Notes under the pieces: model-generated
Databases searched by the model: none
The model's input: only the letters and a program-made list of their open reading frames with translations
What the model was told of the DNA's origin: nothing
Made by a program: the position numbers and the translations under genes
Shown: positions 1 through 7,134 of the stretch, piece by piece
How the letters are laid out: every line of letters begins with the position of its first letter
How positions within the stretch are numbered: the stretch's first letter is position 1
From: SSC3 sp035477015
Lineage (GTDB): Bacteria; Actinomycetota; Actinomycetes; Propionibacteriales; Nocardioidaceae
Length of the DNA: 16,475 nt
Reading direction: 5' to 3'
Assembly (NCBI GenBank): GCA_035477015.1
Contig: DATILB010000230.1
Location: 1-16,475 of the forward strand

Positions 1-1
1 C

Positions 2-1225
2 GAGCCGACCGAGGAGCCGACCCCGGAGCCGGGGCCGCCCACGGCCAACATCTCCCTCGCCTCGGCGAGTGTCAGTGACGACGCCGTCGTCCTCGACATC
101 GACGGACTGCCGCCGGAGCGAGTGGTCGTCGACGTCAAGCTCTCCTCGAAGTCTGGCCAGACGACCTTCGAGGTCCAGAACTCCGACTGCTCGGTGAGCG
201 CGGGCGACCCGCTGCACGCCGCCTGCGTCAGTGGCGGTGGCGGAGGCGCAGCAGTCATGCTGCTGGCGCCGTCCCGCTTCCAGGCGGTCATCCCGCTGGC
301 GTTCCCCGCAACCCTGACCTCCGACGAGCTCACGGTCACGATCTCGATCGCCGGCTACGACGACCCGTCGGCGGCAAACAACAGGGCCACCTTCACCTTC
401 ACGCCTACGCCCACGACGACGACACCGCCTCCGACGCCCACGGCCGACCTGCAGCTCGCCCTCGCCAAGGACGACGACACCCACGTGACCGCGACGGTCA
501 ACGGGTTGCCCGTCGACGGCGCGACCCTCGTCTTCGACGTGGTGGCTGAGGCCGGTGCGAGTCTCTCGGGTGCCCCGGACGGGTGCACGATCGCTGAGAC
601 CAAGGTCCGTTGCGAGGACGTGACGGGTCCGTTTGCGGGATCCTTCACCTTCGCCTACGACCCGAGCATCGCCCCGGTCGACGTGACGCTGAGCGTTGCC
701 GCTGAGGGCGTCATCGAGACGGCCCCCGTCGACAATGTCGCAAGCGTCTCGCTGGGCACCGCACCTCCGCCGACCGCCGATATCGCTGTCACGGTCGACG
801 ACAACCAGCTCGGCCAAGGGACGGGCCGGTTCCGCCTGACCGTCACCGGACTGCCGACGGGCGACGGACCCACCAAGGTCCGGATCGAGACGTCCACCGA
901 CAACCCGCAGATCACGCTGGAGGACATCCCTGTCGGATGCGCCTTCGTCGACGGCAGCACGACGGTCGTCGAGTGCGACCCCGGCGGCCCGACCTTCAGC
1001 GGCGTCTTCGACATGGACCTCCAGGCGATCGTCGGTCAGGAGACGGTGGGCGTCACGGTGACGGTGTCGGTCCCCGGCAACGTCGACCCGGACCCGAGCA
1101 ACAACACCAAGACGTTCAGCCTCGGGGCCGGTGGGGTCATCGGGCTGCTGGGGCCACTCGTCGGGGAGGGCTCGGCGTTGGAGCCGGTCGGCACCCTCGT
1201 CGAGGACCTCATCGACCTGCTCTGA
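2..1225 (+). CDS. C-terminal part of a secreted repeat protein (DUF11-like modules)
   Basis: The frame is open from the first bases of the window, so the 5' end is missing; 407 residues are visible. They form three modules of about 105-120 residues (roughly 14-133, 147-252, 259-374) separated by Pro/Thr/Glu-rich linkers (PTE-rich at the left edge, 134-146, and 252-258). Each module is beta-rich in appearance, has a cysteine pair (63/75, 195/204, 313/325), and ends in an Asp/Pro...Asn motif (DDPSAANN, PVDN, DPDPSNN), as in DUF11/CARDB-like surface domains. The tail (375-407) is Gly/Leu-rich with no LPXTG motif, no charged anchor and no clear membrane segment, so attachment to the wall is not shown. 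Function is unknown; a cell-surface or secreted adhesive or structural role is inferred. Module assignment is by eye. Confidence 0.75.
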   Translation, partial: EPTEEPTPEPGPPTANISLASASVSDDAVVLDIDGLPPERVVVDVKLSSKSGQTTFEVQNSDCSVSAGDPLHAACVSGGGGGAAVMLLAPSRFQAVIPLAFPATLTSDELTVTISIAGYDDPSAANNRATFTFTPTPTTTTPPPTPTADLQLALAKDDDTHVTATVNGLPVDGATLVFDVVAEAGASLSGAPDGCTIAETKVRCEDVTGPFAGSFTFAYDPSIAPVDVTLSVAAEGVIETAPVDNVASVSLGTAPPPTADIAVTVDDNQLGQGTGRFRLTVTGLPTGDGPTKVRIETSTDNPQITLEDIPVGCAFVDGSTTVVECDPGGPTFSGVFDMDLQAIVGQETVGVTVTVSVPGNVDPDPSNNTKTFSLGAGGVIGLLGPLVGEGSALEPVGTLVEDLIDLL

Positions 1226-1254
1226 CCGGCGGGCTGCTCCGCCCTTGCGCTCGC

Positions 1255-1260
1255 TATCCT
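1255..1260 (+). promoter_or_regulatory. Candidate -10 hexamer for aroA-rsgA (TATCCT)
   Basis: TATCCT fits the actinobacterial TANNNT -10 consensus and ends 9 nt before the aroA ATG. A transcript from it would be leaderless or carry only 2-3 nt of leader, and no Shine-Dalgarno sequence is visible before the ATG. The 44-bp gap to the upstream gene shows no strong -35. Confidence 0.4.
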
Positions 1261-1269
1261 CGGTGAACG

Positions 1270-2532
1270 ATGACGCCTGACCTTGCCGACCCGTGGCCCG
1301 CACCCCGCCCCCAGGGGCCGGTGTCCGCGACGGTGTCGCTTCCTGGGTCGAAGTCGCTGACCAACCGCGCGCTCATCCTCGCCGCAATCTCCGAAGGTCC
1401 GTCCGTCGTACGTCGGGCGCTGCGCTCCCGGGACACCCTGCTGATGGCGGCTGCCCTCACGTCCCTGGGTGCCACCGTCGACACCGCCGATCAGGACTGG
1501 CGCGTCACGCCCGGCCCGTTCAAAGGTCCCGTGTCCGTCGACTGCGGGCTGGCCGGGACCGTGATGCGCTTCGTGCCGCCGGTGGCCGCCCTGGCCGACG
1601 GCCCCGTGCACTTCGACGGCGACCCGCACGCTCGCACCCGGCCGATGTCGTCAGTCCTCGACGCACTCCGCGGGCTCGGCGCGTCCGTCGAAGGCGACCG
1701 ACTTCCGTTCACGGTCGAAGGTTCCGGAGCGCTCCGCGGCGGTGTCATCACCATCGACGCCTCCGCCTCGTCGCAGTTCGTCTCGGCCCTGCTCTTGGCC
1801 GGTGCTCGGTACGACGAGGGCGTCGACGTGCACCACGACGGCCCTCCGGTGCCGTCCCTGCCACACATCGACATGACAGTGGCCGCGCTGCGCGAGCACG
1901 GGGTCGAGGTGGTGGAGTCGCCGGACCGCTGGCGCGTACTTCCCGGCACCGTGCGAGCCGTGGACGTGACCATCGAGCCGGATCTTTCGAATGCCGCCCC
2001 GTTCCTGGCGATCGGCGCGATCACCGGGGGCTCGGTCACCGTCCGGGACTGGCCTCGCGACACGACGCAGGCAGGCGACGCGCTGCGCGAGATCCTGACC
2101 CTGATGGGCGCCTCCGTGACGCTGGCCGACGAGGGCCTCACCGTCACGGGCGGTCTGCTGCAGGGCATCGACTACGACCTGCACGACGTCGGCGAGCTCA
2201 CGCCGGCAGTCGCAGCGCTCTGCGCGCTCGCCGAGGGCCGCTCGACGTTGCGGGGCATCGCCCACATTCGCGGGCACGAGACCGACCGCTTGGCCGCGCT
2301 GGCCACTGAGCTCAACGGCCTCGGGGGGAACGTCACGGAGACCGCGGACGGCCTGGTCATCGAGCCGACGCCGCTGCAGGGGGGCGTCTTCCGCACCTAC
2401 GCAGACCATCGGATGGCCCATGCAGCCGTGATCCTGGGTCTCGCCGTCGACGGCGTGCTGGTCGAGAACGTCGGCACGACCGCCAAGACGTTCACGGACT
2501 TCCCGTCTGCCTGGACTCAGGCGCTGCGCTGA
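1270..2532 (+). CDS. aroA: 3-phosphoshikimate 1-carboxyvinyltransferase (EPSP synthase)
   Basis: This is the sixth step of the shikimate pathway: it transfers the enolpyruvyl group of PEP to shikimate-3-phosphate in the cytosol. The protein has 420 residues, the usual length. Visible motifs are PGSKSLTNR (25-33, phosphate binding), AGTVMR (95-100), RTRPM (122-126), SASSQF (165-170), the catalytic Asp in HDVGELTP (D306), HETDR (336-340, catalytic Glu337), DHRMAHA (379-385) and TTAKTF (403-408). The residue after AGTVMR is Phe where E. coli has Pro101. The stop codon overlaps the rsgA start (TGATG), so the two genes are translationally coupled. The ATG is preferred because it is the first in-frame start and is just downstream of a TATCCT hexamer. 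The family is certain; inhibitor sensitivity cannot be read from the sequence. Confidence 0.97.
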   Translation: MTPDLADPWPAPRPQGPVSATVSLPGSKSLTNRALILAAISEGPSVVRRALRSRDTLLMAAALTSLGATVDTADQDWRVTPGPFKGPVSVDCGLAGTVMRFVPPVAALADGPVHFDGDPHARTRPMSSVLDALRGLGASVEGDRLPFTVEGSGALRGGVITIDASASSQFVSALLLAGARYDEGVDVHHDGPPVPSLPHIDMTVAALREHGVEVVESPDRWRVLPGTVRAVDVTIEPDLSNAAPFLAIGAITGGSVTVRDWPRDTTQAGDALREILTLMGASVTLADEGLTVTGGLLQGIDYDLHDVGELTPAVAALCALAEGRSTLRGIAHIRGHETDRLAALATELNGLGGNVTETADGLVIEPTPLQGGVFRTYADHRMAHAAVILGLAVDGVLVENVGTTAKTFTDFPSAWTQALR

Positions 2533-3518
2533 TGCCGCGCGGACCGAACTACGAGAACATCGACCCCGAGTCGTTCGACCGGCCCCGCCGTCGCACGCGG
2601 CCGCGGACCAAGGACCGTCCGACGTACGACGACGCGGCACCCGGCGTGGTCCTGACCGTCGACCGCGGGCGGTTCACCTGCGCCGTCGACGGACGCACCG
2701 TGATGGCCATGAAGTCGCGGCCACTGGGCCGGAAGGGCGTCGTCGTCGGCGACCGGGTGCAGATCGTCGGAGACGTCTCCGGTGACGAAGGCGCGCTGGC
2801 ACGGATCGTGACGATCGATCCGCGCACCACCACGCTGCGACGTACCGCCGACGATGACGACCCGGTCGAGCGGGTGATCGTCGCGAACACCGACCAGCTC
2901 GTGGTCGTCGTCGCGCTGGCTGACCCCGAGCCACGCGTCGGCCTCATCGACCGCGCCCTCGTCGCGGCGTACGACGAAGGCATGGACCCCCTCCTCATCC
3001 TCACCAAGGCCGACCTGGCCGATCCCGACGAGCTGCTCGCGACATACGGGCCGCTCGACGTGCCCTACGTGGTCACTCGCCGCGACGCCGACCCGGGTCC
3101 CGTGCGCGAGCGGCTGACCGGCCGGACCAGCGTGCTCCTCGGACACAGCGGCGTCGGCAAGTCCACCCTCGTCAACGCCCTGGTGCCCGGCACGGACCGA
3201 GCGATCGGGCACGTCAACGCCGTCACCGGACGTGGCCGACACACCTCGACCTCAGCGCTCATGCTGCCACTGCCCGGTGGTGACGGCTGGATCGTCGACA
3301 CCCCGGGGATCCGGTCCTTCGGGCTCGCACACGTCGACCCCACCCACCTGATCAACGCGTTCGTTGACCTCGCGGAGCTCACCGACGCGTGCCCCCGCGG
3401 TTGCACCCACGCGTCGGGCGAGCCCGAGTGCGGGCTCGACGAGGCCACTGAAGGCGAGCGGGGCCGCGTCGAGTCGTTCCGGCGGCTGCTGGACAGCCGC
3501 GAGACGTCGTCGTACTAG
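2532..3518 (+). CDS. rsgA: Ribosome small subunit-dependent GTPase A
   Basis: RsgA is a circularly permuted GTPase that acts in late maturation of the 30S subunit. The 328 residues show a basic N-terminal tail (1-36), an OB-fold region (about 37-100), and the permuted order of GTPase motifs: G4 TKAD (158-161), then G1 GHSGVGKST (204-212), the G2 region GRGRHTST (233-240) and G3 DTPG (256-259). The C-terminal zinc site is C287, C291, H293 and C300. All expected elements are present. The ATG overlaps the aroA stop by 1 nt. Its TAG stop shares the palindrome CTAG with the stop of the convergent DUF2231 gene, a 4-bp tail-to-tail overlap. The N-terminal tail is rich in Arg/Pro and may contact rRNA (inference). 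Confidence 0.96.
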   Translation: MPRGPNYENIDPESFDRPRRRTRPRTKDRPTYDDAAPGVVLTVDRGRFTCAVDGRTVMAMKSRPLGRKGVVVGDRVQIVGDVSGDEGALARIVTIDPRTTTLRRTADDDDPVERVIVANTDQLVVVVALADPEPRVGLIDRALVAAYDEGMDPLLILTKADLADPDELLATYGPLDVPYVVTRRDADPGPVRERLTGRTSVLLGHSGVGKSTLVNALVPGTDRAIGHVNAVTGRGRHTSTSALMLPLPGGDGWIVDTPGIRSFGLAHVDPTHLINAFVDLAELTDACPRGCTHASGEPECGLDEATEGERGRVESFRRLLDSRETSSY

Positions 3519-4012
3519 CTGGTGGGCGGATCCCAGACGACGCGTGACCCCGCGTCGCCGGTGAGTACGACGTACACGAGGGTCACGATGCCGACCACGA
3601 CGATCGAGGCGGGTACGACGAGCTCAGCCCACTGAGCGTTCATCTCCTTGGCACCACGCCCGCTGGCGAACCCGGAGGCTCCGCCGAGCATGGTGAAGCC
3701 GAAGATGACCAGCAGCAGGAACGCGAGAACGACCAGCGAGAGCACCTCGCCACGTGACTCGTGGTCCTGGATCGCGTTGCGGATGGCCTCCGGGTACGCG
3801 TCGAAGGCGTCGTCGAAGAAGCTCTTGCCCGTGATGCGGGCCGCCCAGGCGTTGCCGGCGGCGACGAGCGCCAGCAGGAGCGCCGGCCACCTGGTGAGGT
3901 AGCGCCACTTGGGGAAGACCGCGAACGCGATCGCAGCGGCCACGGCGAGCGGGATGAACACCACCGCCCCGTGCACGATCAGTACGTGCGCAGGAAGCCC
4001 GAAGATCTCCAT
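3515..4012 (-). CDS. DUF2231-like four-helix membrane protein
   Basis: The 165-residue protein has four predicted membrane helices (about 10-32, 38-57, 90-110, 130-150). The N-terminus LPAHVLIVHG (H9, H14), the loop DHESRGE (H84) and the C-terminal TGDAGSRVVW (151-160) match the pattern of DUF2231, whose members carry conserved histidines at membrane borders. The function of this family is not established; a haem or metal role is sometimes proposed from the histidines, and I cannot support it further. It is transcribed divergently from hisN across about 60 bp. The ATG follows a TAGCGT hexamer by 6 nt with no Shine-Dalgarno sequence, suggesting a leaderless mRNA. Its stop overlaps that of rsgA in a shared CTAG. 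Confidence 0.8.
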   Translation of the reverse strand: MEIFGLPAHVLIVHGAVVFIPLAVAAAIAFAVFPKWRYLTRWPALLLALVAAGNAWAARITGKSFFDDAFDAYPEAIRNAIQDHESRGEVLSLVVLAFLLLVIFGFTMLGGASGFASGRGAKEMNAQWAELVVPASIVVVGIVTLVYVVLTGDAGSRVVWDPPTS

Positions 4013-4018
4013 GCCCCG

Positions 4019-4024
4019 ACGCTA
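4019..4024 (-). promoter_or_regulatory. -10 hexamer (TAGCGT) for leaderless DUF2231 gene
   Basis: On the minus strand TAGCGT is followed by a 6-nt spacer and then the ATG at 4012, the spacing expected when transcription starts at the start codon itself. No -35 is obvious. Confidence 0.45.
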
Positions 4025-4061
4025 ACCCCGATGGCTGGGAATCGGCTGAGAGGCACGCGGG

Positions 4062-4067
4062 TAGCCT
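4062..4067 (+). promoter_or_regulatory. -10 hexamer (TAGCCT) for leaderless hisN-type gene
   Basis: TAGCCT is followed after 7 nt by GTG at 4075. An ATG at 4069 lies inside the region between hexamer and start point and would not be in the transcript. With the hexamer at 4019-4024 it forms a compact back-to-back promoter pair. Confidence 0.45.
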
Positions 4068-4074
4068 GATGCCC

Positions 4075-4947
4075 GTGCCCACCAACTACACCGACGACCT
4101 TCGCCTTGCCCACGTCCTGGCGGACGACGCCGACTCCCTGACCATGAGCCGGTTCCAGGCACAGGACCTGCATGTCGTCACGAAGCCTGACCTCACACCA
4201 GTGACCGACGCCGACAAGGCAGTCGAGGAGGGCATCCGTCGCACGCTGTCCCGCGCGCGGTCGCGCGACGCGGTCCTCGGCGAAGAGGAGGGTCTGGTCG
4301 GGCACAGCCAGCGGCAGTGGATCGTGGACCCGATCGACGGCACCAAGAACTTCGTCCGCGGCGTCCCCGTGTGGGCGACGCTCATCGCGCTGATGGTCGA
4401 CAACGAGGTCGTGCTCGGCGTCGTCTCAGCACCCATGCTGAACAAGCGCTGGTGGGCTATGAAGGACGGGGGCACCTTCACCGGCAAGTCGCTGATGAAG
4501 GCGACCCCCTGCCGGGTCTCGGACGTGAAGCGGCTCGACGACGCCTCTCTCTCCTACGCGAGCTTCCACGGCTGGGAGGAGCGCGGCCGCCTCGACGACT
4601 TCATGGCGCTGGCGCGGCGCTGCTGGCGCACCCGGGCGTACGGCGACTTCTGGTCCTACATGATGGTGGCTGAGGGCGCGGTCGACCTGGCCGCCGAGCC
4701 GGAGCTCGAGCTCTACGACATGGCGGCGCTGGACATCATCGTGCGCGAGGCGGGTGGCCGGTTCACGTCGCTCGACGGACGTGACGGACCGCTGGGCGGC
4801 AACGCCCTGGCCAGCAACGGCATCCTGCACGACGCCGCGCTCGGGTTCCTCGGGTCGGTTGAGGACGACGACGACGTGCCGCGACTCAACCCCGGGTCAG
4901 TGCTGGATCTGAGCTCTCGTCGACGACCTGCTCCCGCCGACGAGTGA
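4075..4947 (+). CDS. hisN: Histidinol-phosphatase, inositol monophosphatase family
   Basis: This is a Mg-dependent phosphatase of the inositol monophosphatase fold; in actinobacteria this subgroup dephosphorylates L-histidinol phosphate. Numbering from the GTG, metal ligands are visible in GEEEG (first Glu, about 70), in WIVDPIDGTKNF (Asp 85 and 88) and in YDMAALD (Asp 215); TPVTDADKAVEE near 42-53 is the usual N-terminal motif. Length (290 residues) is slightly above the family norm because of a variable acidic and basic tail. The start is set at GTG 4075 because a TAGCCT hexamer is 7 nt upstream; ATG 4069 is the alternative and adds two residues. The neighbourhood aroA-rsgA-hisN is seen in other actinobacteria and supports the histidinol phosphatase call, but other IMPase substrates remain possible. 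The last 62 bp overlap the convergent membrane-protein gene. Confidence 0.88.
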   Translation: MPTNYTDDLRLAHVLADDADSLTMSRFQAQDLHVVTKPDLTPVTDADKAVEEGIRRTLSRARSRDAVLGEEEGLVGHSQRQWIVDPIDGTKNFVRGVPVWATLIALMVDNEVVLGVVSAPMLNKRWWAMKDGGTFTGKSLMKATPCRVSDVKRLDDASLSYASFHGWEERGRLDDFMALARRCWRTRAYGDFWSYMMVAEGAVDLAAEPELELYDMAALDIIVREAGGRFTSLDGRDGPLGGNALASNGILHDAALGFLGSVEDDDDVPRLNPGSVLDLSSRRRPAPADE

Positions 4948-5623
4948 AGTAGCGGACCAGGAAAGGCGCTGCGAGCAGTCCGGCCAGGTCGAACCAGCCG
5001 TAGCCGCCGGCCGCGCCCGTCGGCGGGTTGCCGATCGGGATTCCGATCAGCGGGTCGTGTGCCTGCCACTCCCAGGTGCCCAACGCCGTACCCGCGATCT
5101 CCAGCCAGGTCACCACGACGGCTGCGCCGAGGTAGACCTCGCGTGAGGGGCCCTTCCACAGGAAGACCACCAGGCAGACGAACCACATCGCGCCGAGTAC
5201 GTCGTGTCGCGGCTGGACCAGGGCGTAGAGACCCCAGCCACCGAGTCCCACCACGGCCGCGGTGATCGCGATCCGCTGGTGCCGCTCCACCCACAGAGCA
5301 TGTCCGAGCGCGTACGCGGATAGGTACACGAGCCCGTGGCCGGGCGGCACGTACATCGGGACGTTCTCGAACCGGTAGAGATAGACCTCGAGGGTCGGGG
5401 AGCAGAGGTACTCGATCACCGTCGCGAACGCCACGACGACCGCGGTCTGAGCGCGCACGAGTGGCGTGACCCGCAGCATGGCCACGGCCAGGACGACCCA
5501 GGTGAGCGCGCCCAGTCCGCGTTGCTGCCAGAGCGTGCCGCCGGAGTCCAGGAGGAGCACGATCGTGAGCCAGCCCATCAGCACGGCGGCCCAAGGGGCC
5601 TGGAGGCGGGGCTGGCGTGTCAC
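4886..5623 (-). CDS. Multi-pass membrane protein of unknown function
   Basis: The 245-residue protein has about eight hydrophobic segments (near 11-26, 37-52, 58-74, 96-111, 117-134, 141-155, 163-180, 212-226) and a short charged cytoplasmic-looking tail. Recurring-looking motifs are a Glu in the third helix (E71), PPGHG (93-97), E175 in the seventh helix, TWEW (183-186), GNPPTG (198-203) and GYGWFD (207-212). Acidic residues within helices plus a His in a Pro/Gly loop suggest an enzyme or transporter site, which is inference. I do not recognise the family. The first in-frame start is GTG at 5623, with a weak hexamer (GATGAT) 6 nt upstream. The 3' end runs 62 bp into the convergent hisN-type gene, and both reading frames look genuine. 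Confidence 0.8.
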   Translation of the reverse strand: MTRQPRLQAPWAAVLMGWLTIVLLLDSGGTLWQQRGLGALTWVVLAVAMLRVTPLVRAQTAVVVAFATVIEYLCSPTLEVYLYRFENVPMYVPPGHGLVYLSAYALGHALWVERHQRIAITAAVVGLGGWGLYALVQPRHDVLGAMWFVCLVVFLWKGPSREVYLGAAVVVTWLEIAGTALGTWEWQAHDPLIGIPIGNPPTGAAGGYGWFDLAGLLAAPFLVRYFTRRREQVVDESSDPALTRG

Positions 5624-5649
5624 TGCGTCATCATCCCAGGACGCGTGCG

Positions 5650-5669
5650 TCGGACTAGTTTTCGGACTA
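5650..5669 (+). repeat. 8-bp direct repeat (TCGGACTA) with 12-bp period in CBS-operon promoter region
   Basis: TCGGACTA occurs at 5650-5657 and again at 5662-5669. The second copy runs into TAAGTT (5668-5673), a possible -10 about 30 nt upstream of the CBS gene start. The repeat is the only AT-richer patch in the 85-bp divergent gap and could be an operator or promoter element; no known regulator site is recognised. Confidence 0.4.
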
Positions 5670-5698
5670 AGTTCGAGACGCCAGCACCAGGCACGAGC

Positions 5699-5704
5699 GG
5701 GAGG
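5699..5704 (+). promoter_or_regulatory. Shine-Dalgarno (GGGAGG) that fixes the CBS-protein start
   Basis: GGGAGG is 4 nt before ATG 5709. The same frame is open further upstream to 5466, but only this ATG has a ribosome binding site and is where the conserved CBS sequence begins. Confidence 0.65.
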
Positions 5705-5708
5705 TCAC

Positions 5709-6146
5709 ATGAAGATCAGCGACGTCATCAAGGACAAGCCGACCCAAGAGGTCGTCACGATCAACCCGAGCTCGACCGTGCGCGAGCTCGTCGCGCTGCT
5801 CGCCCAGCACAACGTGGGCGCGCTCGTGGTCAGCACCGACGGATCGAGCGTGGACGGGATCGTCTCGGAGCGCGACGTGGTACGCCGGCTGAACGACGAC
5901 GCGAGCCTCCTCTCGGCCAAGGTGTCCGACATCATGACCGTCGAGGTGTTCACCGTAGAGCCCACCCTGTACATCGACGACCTCATGCGGCTGATGACCA
6001 AGCACCGGATCCGGCACGTCCCCGTCGTTGTGGACGGCGCCCTCAAGGGCATCGTGTCCATCGGCGACGTGGTGAAGAACCGCATGGGCGAGCTGGAGTT
6101 CGAGCGGGACCAGCTCGACAAGTTCGTACACTCCCAGCAGACCTGA
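5709..6146 (+). CDS. Tandem CBS-domain protein
   Basis: The 145-residue protein consists of two CBS motifs (about 10-62 and 74-127) and a short acidic/amphipathic tail. Each half has the typical pattern: a V..I.P..TV start, a helix, VGALVV or RHVPVV, and GIVS followed by RD/GD (ERDVVRR 54-60; IGDVVKNR 118-125). Paired CBS domains usually bind adenosyl ligands (AMP, ATP, SAM or NAD) and act as energy sensors; the ligand and target here are unknown because no effector domain is fused. Upstream in-frame extension is rejected because the Shine-Dalgarno sequence and homology start at 5709. The stop overlaps the next start (TGATG), so it is translationally coupled to the FKBP gene and probably co-transcribed with it. 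Confidence 0.92.
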   Translation: MKISDVIKDKPTQEVVTINPSSTVRELVALLAQHNVGALVVSTDGSSVDGIVSERDVVRRLNDDASLLSAKVSDIMTVEVFTVEPTLYIDDLMRLMTKHRIRHVPVVVDGALKGIVSIGDVVKNRMGELEFERDQLDKFVHSQQT

Positions 6147-6538
6147 TGTTCGGTAGACGAAAGGCACCCGTGGACAAGCCAGAGATCGACTTCCCCGACG
6201 GCCCTCCCCCGGCCGACCTCGAAATCACCGACCTCAGCGAGGGTGACGGCACCGAGGCCACCGCGGGCAAGACCGTGAGTGTGCACTACGTCGGCGTCGC
6301 CCACTCGACCGGCGAGCAGTTCGACGCGTCGTACGACCGCGGCTCACCCCTGGAGTTCCGCCTCGGCGTCGGCCAGGTGATCTCCGGCTGGGACAACGGC
6401 GTCCAGGGCATGAAGGTCGGCGGCCGGCGCAAGCTCGTCATCCCGCCGCACCTCGGCTACGGCGAGCGCGGGGCCGGCGGCGTCATCAAGCCCGGCGAGA
6501 CCCTGATCTTCGTTGTGGACCTGCTCGCCGTTAAGTGA
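6146..6538 (+). CDS. FKBP-type peptidyl-prolyl cis-trans isomerase
   Basis: A cytosolic proline isomerase with a single FKBP domain; there is no signal peptide. Of 130 residues, 25-130 form the FKBP domain. Active-site residues equivalent to human FKBP12 are present: Tyr48 (VHYVG), Phe59-Asp60, Val78-Ile79 and Trp82 (QVISGW), Tyr105 (LGYGERG) and Phe122. The ATG overlaps the CBS stop by 1 nt. An alternative GTG at 6170 has an AAAGG six nt upstream and begins at the conserved DKPEIDFPDG segment, giving a 122-residue protein; the first eight residues are the uncertain part. The stop overlaps the following GTG start by 4 nt (GTGA). Three coupled genes suggest a shared transcript. Confidence 0.93.
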   Translation: MFGRRKAPVDKPEIDFPDGPPPADLEITDLSEGDGTEATAGKTVSVHYVGVAHSTGEQFDASYDRGSPLEFRLGVGQVISGWDNGVQGMKVGGRRKLVIPPHLGYGERGAGGVIKPGETLIFVVDLLAVK

Positions 6539-7134
6539 AGATCCTCGTCACCGGCTTCGAGCCCTTCGGCGGCGACGACGAGAACGCCAGCGGGACCGCG
6601 GTCCTCGCGCTGCGCGACGTCGTGACGGGCATCCTGCCGGTGGAGTTCGGCACCGCCGCCGGACACCTGCACTCGCTGATCGAGGAGCACCGGCCGTCGG
6701 TGGCCGTGTGCGTCGGCGAGGCGGGCCTGCGAACCCAGGTGTCGGTCGAGCGTCGCGCACGCAACCTGGTGGACGCGCGCATCCCGGACAACGCGGGTCG
6801 GCAACCACGCGGCGAGGTCATCGACCCCACTCGCGGCGAGTGGCTCGAGACGACTTTCGACGTCGGCCGGATCGCCGCGGTGGTCGACGGCGTGGCTGTC
6901 TCGGAAGACGCGGGTCTCTTCGTCTGCAACGAGGTCTACTTCCGCGCCTTGAACGAACTGCAGGTGCCGGTGCTGTTCGTGCACGTGCCCGCGATCCGTA
7001 CCGACGGCGCAGCCAGGGTCGGGGCGGAGACCGACGAAGTGCGAGGTGTCGGCGATCTGCCGACCCAGGCGCAGGTCGACCGGGCGCTGGCGGAGATCGT
7101 CGCGGTGGTCAATAGTGACGTCTCGCCCACGTAG
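6535..7134 (+). CDS. pcp: Pyroglutamyl-peptidase I (peptidase C15)
   Basis: A cysteine peptidase that removes N-terminal pyroglutamate from peptides in the cytosol. The family landmarks are in order across 199 residues: VTGFEPFGG (5-13), the Glu of the triad in VERRARN (E72), DARIPDN (80-86), the nucleophile in GLFVCNEV (C131), and the His in FVHVP (H150). All three catalytic residues are present, so an active enzyme is expected; the protein is slightly shorter than the usual ~215. The start is GTG 6535, overlapping the FKBP stop by 4 nt. It is the last gene of the CBS-FKBP-pcp operon. Only 29 bp separate it from the convergent S4 gene and no hairpin terminator is visible there. Confidence 0.92.
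   Translation: MKILVTGFEPFGGDDENASGTAVLALRDVVTGILPVEFGTAAGHLHSLIEEHRPSVAVCVGEAGLRTQVSVERRARNLVDARIPDNAGRQPRGEVIDPTRGEWLETTFDVGRIAAVVDGVAVSEDAGLFVCNEVYFRALNELQVPVLFVHVPAIRTDGAARVGAETDEVRGVGDLPTQAQVDRALAEIVAVVNSDVSPT

Noticed and set aside
1100..1225. Sortase (LPXTG) or membrane anchor at the end of the surface protein
   Set aside because: The last 40 residues contain no LPXTG-like motif and end in an acidic EDLIDLL sequence without a hydrophobic helix and basic tail.
1226..1269. GGGC-N6-GCCC hairpin as a terminator after the surface-protein gene
   Set aside because: The stem is only 4 bp and no T-run follows, so it cannot be supported.
4713..5594. A 293-codon minus-strand frame across the unknown membrane protein
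   Set aside because: It is a different frame from the 245-residue protein with clear membrane helices, and its Arg/Gly-rich composition is typical of a shadow frame.
5336..6538. A 400-codon frame that includes the FKBP domain at its end
   Set aside because: Only the last 130 codons look like protein; the upstream part is antisense to the membrane protein and out of frame with the CBS gene, with low-complexity Arg/Pro sequence.
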